A stretch of 40,357 bases of DNA from Nitrosopumilales archaeon (GTDB lineage Archaea; Thermoproteota; Nitrososphaeria; Nitrososphaerales; Nitrosopumilaceae): the NCBI GenBank assembly GCA_025350175.1, contig JANXYF010000070.1, positions 1 to 40,357 of the forward strand. The letters run 5' to 3'. The translations under genes and the position numbers were made by a program. The stretch's first letter is position 1. Every line of letters starts with the position of its first letter. Shown here piece by piece: positions 23,959 through 32,852 of the stretch. Below the pieces are notes generated by a model that was not told the origin of the DNA, ran no database searches, and saw only the letters and a program-made list of their open reading frames with translations.

Positions 23959-24315
23959 TTATAAAAGTTTTAGATCTTTTGTAACTTTATCTATCATCTC
24001 TTCTGGTGCAGGTCCTATTGAGATACAAGTGACTGTTCCAGGCTCTATCTGAGTGTGTCCTGCATCTGTTACTTCAGACCAAGGCAGATCATGCGATATT
24101 GCATCTCGTTTTACTTTATCCAATTCTGATAAGCTTGATACCTTGAGAACAACTTTTTGCTGACCATATCTTTCCCATTGATCATACCATTCTCTTTTTG
24201 ATTTTCTTACATGTTCCGCACCTAAAACACACGCATGTCCCACCTGGGCAGCAATCTTTCCAGTGCCCATTTCAAGATCTTTTCTTACAACTATTACCTG
24301 TTTAATTATACCCAT
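23959..24315 (-). CDS. pth2: Peptidyl-tRNA hydrolase, archaeal type (Pth2)
   Basis: 118 residues. Pth2 frees tRNA from peptidyl-tRNA that drops off the ribosome. The family pattern is complete: QVIVVRKDLEMGTGKIAAQVGHA with its active-site Lys and His, YDQWERYGQQKVVLKV, then LPWSEVTDAGHTQIEPGTVT and the ending CISIGPAPEEMIDKVTKDLKLL. Nothing unusual is seen. It ends 5 bases from the opposing small membrane-protein gene. Confidence 0.96.
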   Translation of the reverse strand: MGIIKQVIVVRKDLEMGTGKIAAQVGHACVLGAEHVRKSKREWYDQWERYGQQKVVLKVSSLSELDKVKRDAISHDLPWSEVTDAGHTQIEPGTVTCISIGPAPEEMIDKVTKDLKLL

Positions 24316-24445
24316 ACTAGATTGAAATAATATTAGGGCATGTTAAACTTTTGAATTATTTTGTAGTAAAAAAACTGGAACAACCTAAAGAGACAGTAAT
24401 ACTCAATGTCATATCCATAAATAACGGGTTTGTCCCATTACATAC

Positions 24446-24589
24446 ATGCCAGGTATGAAATGCGTATCATGCGGAATTGGATTCTTTTCAGCTACTGGAT
24501 CAGACAAATGTTCCAAGTGCTCAGGCAAGGGAGACCATCACGAAGCCGCAGAAAGTCACGACTCTTGTGGTTGCGGTCATAGCCACTAA
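24446..24589 (+). CDS. 47-residue Cys- and His-rich mini-protein
   Basis: ATG 24446 to TAA 24587-24589. A four-cysteine zinc finger (MKCVSCGIGFFSATGSDKCS, then KCSG) is followed by a tail with two HH/HD clusters and the ending SCGCGHSH. Altogether there are seven cysteines or more and six histidines in 47 residues. ATAAATA at 24418-24424 lies about 25 nt before the ATG, so a leaderless transcript is likely. The tail looks able to bind zinc, nickel or copper. Metal storage, delivery or a zinc-finger scaffold are all possible. Confidence 0.6.
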   Translation: MPGMKCVSCGIGFFSATGSDKCSKCSGKGDHHEAAESHDSCGCGHSH

Positions 24590-24673
24590 AACCCATTTTT
24601 TCATATAAACATACAAAACAATTTTTCCAAAATACATATTGAATTAATAGTGAATACATTGATAAAAAATATC

Positions 24674-25810
24674 ATGGACTATGACGTAGTAATAGCAGGT
24701 GGAAGTGTTGCAGGATTATTATGTGCACGAGAGATTGCAGCAAAAAACCACAAAGTCCTCGTCATTGAAGAAGACTATGAAATTGGAACTCCAGAGCATT
24801 GTGGAGGAGTAGTAAGCATTCCAGCAATGGATGACTTGGGGGTAATACCAATGAGGGCCACACTTGACAACAAGATACGCTCTGCTACAATAGTTGCACC
24901 ATCTGGAAAAAGTTTTACGCTTGATGCAAGACCACAGCAGGTCATAGTCTTGGATAGACGTGAGTTTGACAAACAGATTGCACATCAAGCCCAAGTCAAC
25001 GGAGCAGAGATTAGGGTAAAATCATCATTAAGAGAGATAACAAAAGACGGTGTAAGAACTTCAGACGGTGAAATAAAATGCAAGGTAGTAGTTGATGCTA
25101 GAGGAGTATCATCGCTTATCCACAAAGACAGAACAGGTACACTCCAGTCAGCACAGTACGAAGTCTTTGCAGATTGGATAGATAAGGAAAGGATTGAAGT
25201 TCATCTGGATCAAGAAAAATATCCTGGATTTTTTGCATGGGTCATACCAACAAGAAGAGATGAAGCTAAAATAGGAGTTGCGGGAAGAGGAATAAATCCA
25301 GCACTAGTAATAGAAGAATTTCTCAAGAAAAAAGGAAAGCATTCAACGATTAGAAAAATATTTGCGCCAATTTGGATTAAAGGGCCAATCAAAGAGTTTG
25401 TCACGGGGAATGTAATCACAATAGGAGATGCCGCAGGACAGGCAAAGCCCACAACAGCAGGCGGAATTTATTCATCTGGACTTGGAGGGATATTAGCAGG
25501 AAGGTCAATTTCCAAATTTTTAGATTCAGGAAAAGAATCTAGTTTATCAGAATACCAAAAAAAGTGGACTGGAAAATTTGGTAAAGAATTTGAACACATG
25601 TTACTCGCACGTTCTCTGCTTGAAAGACTAGACAACAAGTCAATTGATTCAATATTTGATTCCATAACTCCAAAGATATTAGATGAGATCTCAAAAGAGG
25701 GAAGCTTTGATTTTCATACAACATCTGTTGCAAAGATATTAGGAGTACGTGGATCAGTCAAAGCAGTTCAAGCAATTCTTGGAAATGAATTGAGAAGATT
25801 ACTGAACTAG
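24674..25810 (+). CDS. Geranylgeranyl reductase family flavoprotein
   Basis: 378 residues from ATG 24674. The family saturates the isoprenoid chains of archaeal membrane lipids, using FAD. Visible are the FAD-binding motif YDVVIAGGSVAGLLCAREIA with IEED, the CGGVVS block (the CxGG-like element near the active site), the YEVFADWIDKE substrate-pocket strand and the GDAAGQAKPTTAGGIYSSG motif. The frame is open to a GTG at 24650, which remains possible. The preceding gene is the Cys/His-rich mini-protein, 84 bases upstream. Confidence 0.9.
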   Translation: MDYDVVIAGGSVAGLLCAREIAAKNHKVLVIEEDYEIGTPEHCGGVVSIPAMDDLGVIPMRATLDNKIRSATIVAPSGKSFTLDARPQQVIVLDRREFDKQIAHQAQVNGAEIRVKSSLREITKDGVRTSDGEIKCKVVVDARGVSSLIHKDRTGTLQSAQYEVFADWIDKERIEVHLDQEKYPGFFAWVIPTRRDEAKIGVAGRGINPALVIEEFLKKKGKHSTIRKIFAPIWIKGPIKEFVTGNVITIGDAAGQAKPTTAGGIYSSGLGGILAGRSISKFLDSGKESSLSEYQKKWTGKFGKEFEHMLLARSLLERLDNKSIDSIFDSITPKILDEISKEGSFDFHTTSVAKILGVRGSVKAVQAILGNELRRLLN

Positions 25811-25860
25811 ATGATAAATGATAAGCAAGGTATAAATTCGGTCAAAATCGAGTTTTTAAC

Positions 25861-26040
25861 ATGTCGTCAACAATAGCATTACCTGTGTGCAGTTCATGCC
25901 ATAGACCAATAATGCCTAACGACAAGTGTGTCAAATTTAACTGTCCAAGCTGTGGTTCCGTACTACTTTGGAGATGCGAGAGTTGCAGAGAAGCAGCAAG
26001 AGCATACAAGTGCAATTCATGCACTTTTGAAGGACCTTAA
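25861..26040 (+). CDS. Zinc-ribbon protein, HVO_2753-like, next to aEF1B
   Basis: 59 residues, ATG 25861 to TAA 26038-26040. Four CxxC pairs (PVCSSCHRP, NCPSCGS, RCESCRE, KCNSCTF) make a double zinc ribbon of the archaeal HVO_2753 type, described as a predicted RNA-binding family. GGTATAAATTC lies about 27 nt before the ATG. It is followed after 5 bases by the aEF1B gene, an arrangement that points to a translation-related role. Confidence 0.85.
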   Translation: MSSTIALPVCSSCHRPIMPNDKCVKFNCPSCGSVLLWRCESCREAARAYKCNSCTFEGP

Positions 26041-26045
26041 AAAAA

Positions 26046-26327
26046 ATGGCACGACTTTCACTTCGAGCAAAGATTCTACCAACTGGAACTGAGATAGATC
26101 TAGACGAGGTTGCAAAAAAGATTCAGGGGGTATTAAAAGAAGGCATAGTATTTTCAAAGTATGCAAAAGAGCCACTTGCATTTGGTCTCTACTTTCTCGT
26201 TGCAGAATTTACCCTAGATGATAAAGAAGGACAAATGGATTCTCTAGAAAATGCAATTCGTTCAATCGAAGGCGTAGGAGAATTTGAAGTATTAGGTTTA
26301 AGTCGAACATCTGTCAACATGAAGTAG
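26046..26327 (+). CDS. Elongation factor 1-beta (aEF1B)
   Basis: 93 residues, the standard archaeal length. It recharges elongation factor 1-alpha by swapping GDP for GTP. The blocks ARLSLRAKILPTGTEIDLD, EPLAFGLYFLVAEFTLDD and the ending EGVGEFEVLGLSRTSV are characteristic. It sits between the zinc-ribbon gene and cdc48 with gaps of 5 and 8 bases, so the three are probably one operon. Confidence 0.93.
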   Translation: MARLSLRAKILPTGTEIDLDEVAKKIQGVLKEGIVFSKYAKEPLAFGLYFLVAEFTLDDKEGQMDSLENAIRSIEGVGEFEVLGLSRTSVNMK

Positions 26328-26335
26328 GTGGCATT

Positions 26336-28504
26336 TTGGTAAAAAAAGACGAACTGCTCCAAATGCGGGTTGGGGAAGCAAAACAAAGAGATGTTGGAAA
26401 GAGACGAGCTAGAATAGAACCAGAAGCAATGACGTTTTTAAAAGTAGAAGCAGGCGATATGATTGAGATTACAGGTAAGAGATCAAGCTGTGCCATAGTT
26501 TGGCCTGCTGACGATGATAACAAATCACCAGATGTCATCCGAGTTGATGGTCAGACAAGAAAGAATGTAGGCGTTGGAATAAACGAACTAGTAAATGTAA
26601 AAAAAATAGTTGCAAAACCCGCAAAAAGTGTAACCCTGATGCCAGTTAATGGAAATGTCACAGTAGACAAGGAATTTACAGATTTTGTAAAAAATAGACT
26701 CAGAGGACTGCCTCTTTTAGAAGGGGACGAGATATCAGTTATGATTCTTGGAAATTCAATGGATTTTAAAATTCACAAGGTTTCACCAAAAGCTGTTGTA
26801 AAGATAGAACGTAGTACTGCAGTTACAATATTAACTGAAACAACTACAGATAAAAAAATCCGAGTTACATTTGAAGAGATAGGCGGTCTCAAGACCCAGA
26901 CAAAGAGAATGCGTGAAATTGTAGAGCTTCCATTAAAGCATCCTGAAATATTTACAAGACTCAACATAGAACCTCATAGTGGCATTCTCTTGTATGGTCC
27001 ACCTGGATGTGGAAAGACATTGATTGCAAAAGTATTGGCAAGTGAATCAGAGGCAAACTTCTATTCAATCAATGGTCCAGAGATTATGAACAAGTATTAT
27101 GGAGAGACAGAAGCTAGACTGAGAGATATTTTCAAAGAGGCAAAGGAGAACTCTCCCAGTGTAATATTTATTGATGAAATTGATGCAATTGCTCCAAAAA
27201 GAGAGGAGGCATATGGAGATGTAGAAAAAAGAGTAGTGGCACAGTTACTAGCTTTGATGGACGGCCTCAATGACAGAGGAAATGTCATAGTTTTAGGAGC
27301 AACAAACAGACCAGAAAGTGTAGACCCTGCGTTAAGAAGACCAGGTAGATTTGACAGAGAAATTGAGATCTCAGTTCCCAACGCAGAGGGTAGACTTGAG
27401 ATACTAGAAATTCACACGCGTGGTATGCCGCTCTTAAATGTAGATCTTAAGATACTTGCTGCTGAATTGCACGGCTATACTGGTGCTGACATTAAATCAC
27501 TTTGTAGAGAAGCTGCAATGAAAGCTGTAAGAACTCTCTTGCCAGATGTAGAAAATGAAACTGAAAAAATTTCTCCTGAAATTTTACTAACTTTGAAAAT
27601 TACATTACAAGACTTTTACGATGCAATGCGTGAGATTGTACCAACTGCAATGCGGGAATTTTATGTTGAAAGTCCAAAAGTATTCTGGAGAGAAGTAGGT
27701 GGACTGGATGACGCAAAAAGAATTTTGGAAGATAATTTGATAATGGCAATCAAGGAGCCTTTAAAATTCCAAAAGATGGGAATCAAACCTCCAAAGGGCG
27801 CACTATTGTATGGCCCATCAGGATGTGGAAAGACACTACTTGCAAGAGCTCTTGCGACAGAAAGTGGTGCAAACATGATACTTGTAAGAGGACCTGAGAT
27901 TTTGTCAAAATGGGTAGGAGAATCCGAAAAGGCAATCAGAGAGATATTCAGAAAGGCTAAAACTTCATCACCATGTATTATAATATTTGATGAGCTTGAC
28001 TCACTTGCACGCTCCAAATCAAGCGAAGAGGGCGGAATAGGCGAGAGACTACTCAGTCAGCTTTTAACAGAAATGGAAGATGGTGGAGCTTCACGAGTCA
28101 TAGTATTAGGAATATCAAATAGACCAGACCTTATTGATCCATCTTTGATAAGACCAGGTAGATTAGATCTAGTAATTTTTGTTCCACCACAAGATGAGAA
28201 GGGAAGATTTGAGATAATCAGACTACTTACAAAACAGATGCCACTTTCTGGAGATATAGATTTGAAAGAGATTGCAGTGGCAACAAAGGGGTATAGCGGT
28301 GCAGACCTGGTTGCAGTATGTAGAGAAGCCGCAGTAAATGCAATGCGAAACAGCAGTCCCAAAATTACAAGTGTTGACTTTTCCACAGCGCTGAAAAATG
28401 TCAAGGCATCAATTACAAAGAGTGTAGAAGAGTGGTATTCAACAGTTAAGGATAATATCTCATACGCATTACCAAAGCCAATGGACAAGGCATTTTACGG
28501 TTAG
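26336..28504 (+). CDS. CDC48/VAT-family AAA ATPase
   Basis: 722 residues: an N-domain (about 1-180) and two AAA modules. This hexameric unfoldase extracts and unfolds proteins, probably feeding the proteasome. D1 has Walker A GPPGCGKT (221-228) and Walker B VIFIDEIDAIA; D2 has GPSGCGKT (about 493-500) and IIIFDELDSLA. Both Walker A loops have Cys where Thr is usual in VAT and p97. Arg-finger regions (RRPGRFDREIE, IRPGRLDLVIF) are kept. It starts at TTG 26336 after GGTGG, a fair ribosome-binding site. The tail is MDKAFYG, not a clear HbYX proteasome-docking motif. A small winged-helix-like gene follows after 2 bases. Confidence 0.95.
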   Translation: MVKKDELLQMRVGEAKQRDVGKRRARIEPEAMTFLKVEAGDMIEITGKRSSCAIVWPADDDNKSPDVIRVDGQTRKNVGVGINELVNVKKIVAKPAKSVTLMPVNGNVTVDKEFTDFVKNRLRGLPLLEGDEISVMILGNSMDFKIHKVSPKAVVKIERSTAVTILTETTTDKKIRVTFEEIGGLKTQTKRMREIVELPLKHPEIFTRLNIEPHSGILLYGPPGCGKTLIAKVLASESEANFYSINGPEIMNKYYGETEARLRDIFKEAKENSPSVIFIDEIDAIAPKREEAYGDVEKRVVAQLLALMDGLNDRGNVIVLGATNRPESVDPALRRPGRFDREIEISVPNAEGRLEILEIHTRGMPLLNVDLKILAAELHGYTGADIKSLCREAAMKAVRTLLPDVENETEKISPEILLTLKITLQDFYDAMREIVPTAMREFYVESPKVFWREVGGLDDAKRILEDNLIMAIKEPLKFQKMGIKPPKGALLYGPSGCGKTLLARALATESGANMILVRGPEILSKWVGESEKAIREIFRKAKTSSPCIIIFDELDSLARSKSSEEGGIGERLLSQLLTEMEDGGASRVIVLGISNRPDLIDPSLIRPGRLDLVIFVPPQDEKGRFEIIRLLTKQMPLSGDIDLKEIAVATKGYSGADLVAVCREAAVNAMRNSSPKITSVDFSTALKNVKASITKSVEEWYSTVKDNISYALPKPMDKAFYG

Positions 28505-28506
28505 AT

Positions 28507-28824
28507 ATGGCAGTTCCACTTCGAAATACAATATATGAAAAAATTAAGATAGCAGGATCCCTTACTGATTCTGAATTATCAAAGGCATTGATCAAGACAG
28601 GAATTTCAATACCAGAAGATGAGTTTAACAAGATACTTCTTAATTTAGAAATTTATGGCATGATAAAAGTAACATGGCTTACAAAGGATGAACGTAGAAT
28701 AGAGATATCTGAAAAAGAAGAAGACGAAGATGAGATAGAAAGACAGAACATGGAAAATCTAGAAAAAGAATACGAGTCAGGTTTTCCAGGTGTTGGTCAG
28801 CAAGAAGAAGAAATTCAAGAATAA
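28507..28824 (+). CDS. Small winged-helix-like partner protein of the cdc48 operon
   Basis: 105 residues. The first 70 look like a compact winged helix (LRNTIYEKIKIAGSLTDSEL, FNKILLNLEIYGMIKVTWLT). The rest is a long acidic tail (KEEDEDEIERQNMENLEKEY) ending in Glu/Gln. It starts 2 bases after cdc48 stops, so it is surely in the same operon. An acidic-tailed adaptor or regulator of the ATPase is plausible but not shown. Confidence 0.75.
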   Translation: MAVPLRNTIYEKIKIAGSLTDSELSKALIKTGISIPEDEFNKILLNLEIYGMIKVTWLTKDERRIEISEKEEDEDEIERQNMENLEKEYESGFPGVGQQEEEIQE

Positions 28825-28890
28825 ATTTATTGTTCAAGAACAATGTTAATCAATATATTATAAGCACCAATTGAATCGTTTCTTGTAGAC

Positions 28891-29400
28891 ATGAGTCAAT
28901 CTTTAAAAAATGACAAGAAAATGTTGACACTATCAATTGTAGCTGCTGCGGCAACTGTAATTGCTGGAATATTGCATTTACAAATGGTCCCAAGAACATT
29001 ATCTGAAAATTTAGGTCAAGCAGTACTATTTTTGGCCGGAGGACTGTTACAAATTTTCTGGGCAGTTCCAGTCATAAAAAGATGGGGTAGAGTATGGCAA
29101 ATCATCGGAATTGCTGGAACTGCCGTATTGTTTGCATTATGGTATGCAAGCAGACTCCACTTGATCCCAGAAGGTGGCATGTCTGAAGGCGGTCCACATA
29201 ATCAACAGCCAGGAGAATTTTCAAGTGGCAATATGACAGGTGGGGAGTTCCAAAGAGCAGGAGGTCCACCAAGAGGCGTAGGAATGCAAATTGGTAGAAT
29301 CCTGCCACAAATTGAGATCATCCAGATTGTATTCATGGGATTATACATTACCCTAAGCATAATGATCTCTAAAAAGAAAAAAGAGGTAAAACAAGTCTGA
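28891..29400 (+). CDS. Four-TM membrane protein with Gly/Gln-rich loop
   Basis: 169 residues with membrane segments at about 13-30, 41-59, 68-86 and 140-157. A polar loop of about 45 residues between the third and fourth segments is rich in Gly, Pro, Gln and Glu (GGMSEGGPHNQQPGEFSSGN) and has a His near each side. The C-terminus is basic (KKKKEVKQV), so it is probably inside. No family recognised and no operon partner. Confidence 0.7.
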   Translation: MSQSLKNDKKMLTLSIVAAAATVIAGILHLQMVPRTLSENLGQAVLFLAGGLLQIFWAVPVIKRWGRVWQIIGIAGTAVLFALWYASRLHLIPEGGMSEGGPHNQQPGEFSSGNMTGGEFQRAGGPPRGVGMQIGRILPQIEIIQIVFMGLYITLSIMISKKKKEVKQV

Positions 29401-29432
29401 TTTTTATGAACTAGAATAGCGTTGGATGAAAT

Positions 29433-29774
29433 CTATTTACCAAGTTCTTTCATGTCGGCTTCAAGAATTATTAGTCTTCTTTGTGCAACATCCACTACAC
29501 GCTTTAAAATATCAATCTCATTGCTGTTCTGTTTTCCCATCTCATTTATGCTATCAAACAAAACTTTGGCCTCGTTTGTTAATCCAGTATCCATCTTGTC
29601 TAGCCTAGTTGCAAGATGAACATGATCCGCCTCTAACTTTTGTATCCTATTGCTAGTCTCATCTATTTTTTTATTTACCATATCAATTTCAGCATGAATT
29701 GACATTAATTCTTCTTCAATTTTGTTGGATGGCGATGAACGAAGTCTATCCATCCCCGGTATTTTTGGTCCCAC
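29433..29774 (-). CDS. Coiled-coil protein
   Basis: 113 residues from GTG 29774, or 106 from the ATG at 29753. Apart from a short N-terminus, the whole chain shows heptad spacing of hydrophobics with many charges (IEEELMSIHAEIDMVNKKID, then ETSNRIQKLEADHVHLATRL), so it should be one long coiled coil. No membrane segment, no cysteine. It could be a tether or a prefoldin-like or structural protein. No family recognised. Confidence 0.65.
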   Translation of the reverse strand: MGPKIPGMDRLRSSPSNKIEEELMSIHAEIDMVNKKIDETSNRIQKLEADHVHLATRLDKMDTGLTNEAKVLFDSINEMGKQNSNEIDILKRVVDVAQRRLIILEADMKELGK

Positions 29775-29882
29775 GATTGAAGATATGCTCAGTTCCTAGT
29801 TAAGGATATAGTAATAGACTATGATGATATAATGTACAACAGCACTTGTTCAAGATTTAACCATCTACTTTTTTTAGAATAT

Positions 29883-30263
29883 TTATGATGAATTATTTGA
29901 TCGGACCATACTTTGAATTGTTTTCTCTAGTGCAAGCATGTCAGTTGTTTTATGTATCGAACAGTTGACTCCATTATCTTGTAATTTTTTCAACTCAACT
30001 TCTGCAATATCCCCTGCTGAAAATACTAGTATGTTATTTTCTTTTATTTTGCCTGACTGTATCAGTGATTCAATAATATCATAGCCTGAAAATTTTGGCA
30101 TGGCCAGATCTAGCAATATGGCATCAAATCGTTGTTCCAAAATCATGGCCAATCCTTCCCTTCCATCGTTTGAGGTGACATAATCATGACCACGAGAATT
30201 CAGATACTCTCCAATCATATTTGTAATTGTTCTATTATCATCTATTGCAAGAATTCTCAACAA
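29883..30263 (-). CDS. Single-domain response regulator (CheY-like)
   Basis: 126 residues, only a receiver domain. The acidic pair is in ILAIDDNRT, the phosphate-accepting Asp in FDAILLDLAMPKFSGYD, a conserved Ser/Thr-site strand ILVFSAGD, and the final Lys in CSIHKTTD. There is no output domain, so it acts by binding a partner. No histidine kinase gene is nearby. It starts at TTG 30263 or the next TTG. Confidence 0.9.
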   Translation of the reverse strand: MLRILAIDDNRTITNMIGEYLNSRGHDYVTSNDGREGLAMILEQRFDAILLDLAMPKFSGYDIIESLIQSGKIKENNILVFSAGDIAEVELKKLQDNGVNCSIHKTTDMLALEKTIQSMVRSNNSS

Positions 30264-30355
30264 GATACAAACAAAGTAACCTAAATTTTAGGTTTTAAGA
30301 TAAACTGACACTTGCAAGTGTTTGTAAAATAACAACTTGTATTGAAATTATGAGA

Positions 30356-31249
30356 TTATTTTATTATCGGAAAATGAAATGCTGCATCAAGTGCAATTGC
30401 CACAAATATTATTGTAAGATATGGAGCAGTCACCTTGTATGCCTTCCATGCAAATTCTGAAGTTGGAGTCTTGGTTAGTTTGTAATGATACACTAACATC
30501 AAGCCGCCAGACACTAAGGCTACTGCAAGATAGACATATCCCAATCCAAACGCCACAAGCATAACAGAATATGGCAACAAGATAGCAGTGTTAAGTAAAA
30601 TATACTTGGAAGTTTTTTGCATTCCAATTAGTACTGGAAGCATTGGAACTTTGGCTGCAGTATATTCTTCTTTCATCTTCATTGCAAGACACCAAAAGTG
30701 AGAGGGGGTCCAGACAAAGACAAGTGTACCTACCAATGCACCTAGAATATCCATAGAACCTGTTGCTGCAGACCATCCTGCCATGGCTGCACAGCTTCCC
30801 GCAAATCCTCCAATTATAATATTTGACCAGTTGCTGCGCTTGAGCCACACTGTATAGATAATCACATAGAAAAATATCCCTAAAGCAATAAAAAATGTCG
30901 ATACAGGATTTAGTGTAAACCACGCATATACTACAGAGATGCAACTTACTGCCAATCCATAGATCAAAACATTACGTGAGGACATTCTTCCAGAAGGAAT
31001 TGGTCTAGTACTGGTTCGTTTCATCAATGGATCAATGTCTTTATCATAAAAGTGATTGAGTGCACTTGAACCAGCAGATGCAAGCGCACCTGCTATAATA
31101 AGATGAAGAAAAGTAGTATAATTCAAAGGTGCGTTCATTATCAATTTGCTTGCAGCATACATCGAGGTAATTGCTGTAATAACAAGTAAAACTATGATTC
31201 TAGGTTTAGATATCTCAAGTACTTCCTTTAATCCCACGATCTTGAGCAA
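30356..31249 (-). CDS. ctaB: Protoheme IX farnesyltransferase (heme O synthase)
   Basis: 297 residues with about nine membrane segments. It joins a farnesyl chain to heme B to make heme O for terminal oxidases. The prenyl-diphosphate motifs are LNHFYDKDIDPLMKRTSTRP and the second-loop region WTPSHFWCLAMKMKEEYTAA with PMLPVLIG. It starts at TTG 31249 and diverges from the cupredoxin gene at 31322, which supports a shared respiratory role. Confidence 0.93.
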   Translation of the reverse strand: MLKIVGLKEVLEISKPRIIVLLVITAITSMYAASKLIMNAPLNYTTFLHLIIAGALASAGSSALNHFYDKDIDPLMKRTSTRPIPSGRMSSRNVLIYGLAVSCISVVYAWFTLNPVSTFFIALGIFFYVIIYTVWLKRSNWSNIIIGGFAGSCAAMAGWSAATGSMDILGALVGTLVFVWTPSHFWCLAMKMKEEYTAAKVPMLPVLIGMQKTSKYILLNTAILLPYSVMLVAFGLGYVYLAVALVSGGLMLVYHYKLTKTPTSEFAWKAYKVTAPYLTIIFVAIALDAAFHFPIIK

Positions 31250-31321
31250 TTTGCAGGGAATTTAATTTCTTCGAAGATTCCCCTTTTTTTGCGAGTTCAA
31301 AAGAATTAAGTATTACACTTC

Positions 31322-32443
31322 GTGAAACTACCTCAAATGAGTGACTGGGACCTAATGATGCCAGGAATGGGACTATCAGCTATAGGTCTTGCAGGTGTCA
31401 TTTTATCATACATGGGTATTGCCAACACATTCCTTACAGGAATGCAGGCATTAGCAGGTTTGACTTTGTTTATCGGTTTGGTATTTTTATCAGCAGGAAT
31501 GCTAAGTGGTGGAATATCTACTAGCGGACGAGCAAAGGCAACTACACTTGTGATATTTGGTATTGCTGGCTCTGTTGGAACTTATGCAATTAGTTTGAAT
31601 AAAGTAATCACATCATTGCCATTATTTGTCGGAATACTCATAATGATAATTATTCCAAGTATAGTAATCGCGTTTGCTGCAATGAAGACTCCAAAATACT
31701 TCAAGCCGATTGCAGTAATATTTGTACTAGCATCATTGACTGCAATTACATCCTATACAGTATTTGGTTTTGTCGGACCAGGAGCTCAATTTTCATTTCA
31801 CACTCCAGGACAGAATGTAACAGAGGCTGTAAATACAACTGCCGTTTCTACTGCCCCAGTTATTGTAATTAATATTCCACTCAACTCATCAATTCAAGGA
31901 CATCCAAACTTTGACCCTGCTACAATTTCAGTTCCCAAAGGTGACATAATAAAGTGGACAAATAATGATAAAGTTCCACATACTGTAACTAGCGCACCAG
32001 ATGGTTCAGTATGGGATTCTGGAATAATATCAGCAGGAAAATCTTACCAGTTAGATACATCAAAACTTAATGCAACAGAATATGATTATCTTTGCACAGT
32101 TCATCCGTTTATGACAGGAAAAATAACTATAACATCTCCTGTCAAACCGGTATTTGCAAATGTAACAATAGCAGCAGGTTCTGCAAAACAAGCCACGGGT
32201 CAGAAATATTTTGATCCTGCCGAGATTTCAGTAAAGACTGGAACTACGGTAGTCTGGACAAATGCAGACAGTGTATCACATACAGTAACCAGTGGAGACC
32301 CTAATGCTGGTCCATCAGGCATATTTGATTCAAATTTGATAAAACCTGGAAATACATTTAATCATAAATTTGATTCTGTTGGAACAACTCCATACTTTTG
32401 TTCAGTCCACCCATGGATGACTGGAAAAGTTACAGTAGGATGA
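31322..32443 (+). CDS. Five-TM membrane protein with two external cupredoxin domains
   Basis: 373 residues. Five membrane segments fill about 12-152. Two blue-copper domains follow, at about 185-272 and 277-373. Each has a full type 1 copper site: H220, C258, H261, M264 and H320, C360, H363, M366 (CTVHPFM and CSVHPWM). The copper domains should face outside and carry electrons, as expected for copper-based ammonia-oxidiser respiration. The start is GTG 31322; ATG 31337 is an alternative. It diverges from ctaB and overlaps the JAMM protease gene by ATGA. Confidence 0.9.
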   Translation: MKLPQMSDWDLMMPGMGLSAIGLAGVILSYMGIANTFLTGMQALAGLTLFIGLVFLSAGMLSGGISTSGRAKATTLVIFGIAGSVGTYAISLNKVITSLPLFVGILIMIIIPSIVIAFAAMKTPKYFKPIAVIFVLASLTAITSYTVFGFVGPGAQFSFHTPGQNVTEAVNTTAVSTAPVIVINIPLNSSIQGHPNFDPATISVPKGDIIKWTNNDKVPHTVTSAPDGSVWDSGIISAGKSYQLDTSKLNATEYDYLCTVHPFMTGKITITSPVKPVFANVTIAAGSAKQATGQKYFDPAEISVKTGTTVVWTNADSVSHTVTSGDPNAGPSGIFDSNLIKPGNTFNHKFDSVGTTPYFCSVHPWMTGKVTVG

Positions 32444-32850
32444 CAGTAAAGTCCATAGTTTTATCTAAAAATCAAATCGATATATTAAAACAGCATTCTG
32501 AAAAAAATTCTCCAAATGAGGCATGTGCCATACTATTTGGTAAAACAGATGATAGCAGTATAACAGTCAAGGAAGTTTTCCTTACAAAAAATATAGAAAA
32601 CTCACCAGTAAATTTTACCATGTCACCTGAAGAGTTGATACTAGCATACAGTAAGGCAGAGAGAGAAAAACTTGATGTCAGTGCAATATTTCATTCCCAT
32701 CCAGGGTCTGTGGCATATCCTTCCTCTACTGACAAGAAATACATGGAAATTAATCCAGTACCATGGGTTATTTTTTCAAACATACATGACGAGTTTAGAG
32801 CTTATATCTACGATTTAGATCTAGTCCCAGTTCCAGTAAAGATTTTGTAA
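32440..32850 (+). CDS. JAMM/MPN+ metalloprotease (JAB1-like)
   Basis: 136 residues from ATG 32440. The full zinc site of the family is present: a Glu in NEACAILFGK, HSHP at about 86, and the S-x-x-D in SSTD, giving H-x-H-x10-D. Relatives cut ubiquitin-like (SAMP) tags in archaea, or act in sulfur-carrier processing. It overlaps the stop of the cupredoxin gene (ATGA), so it is translated with it. The frame reaches back to 32398, but that part lies inside the cupredoxin gene. Confidence 0.88.
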   Translation: MTVKSIVLSKNQIDILKQHSEKNSPNEACAILFGKTDDSSITVKEVFLTKNIENSPVNFTMSPEELILAYSKAEREKLDVSAIFHSHPGSVAYPSSTDKKYMEINPVPWVIFSNIHDEFRAYIYDLDLVPVPVKIL

Positions 32851-32852
32851 TT

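Noticed and set aside
28057..28488. Minus-strand frame of 143 residues
   Set aside because: Antisense shadow of cdc48, which has full motifs in the plus frame.
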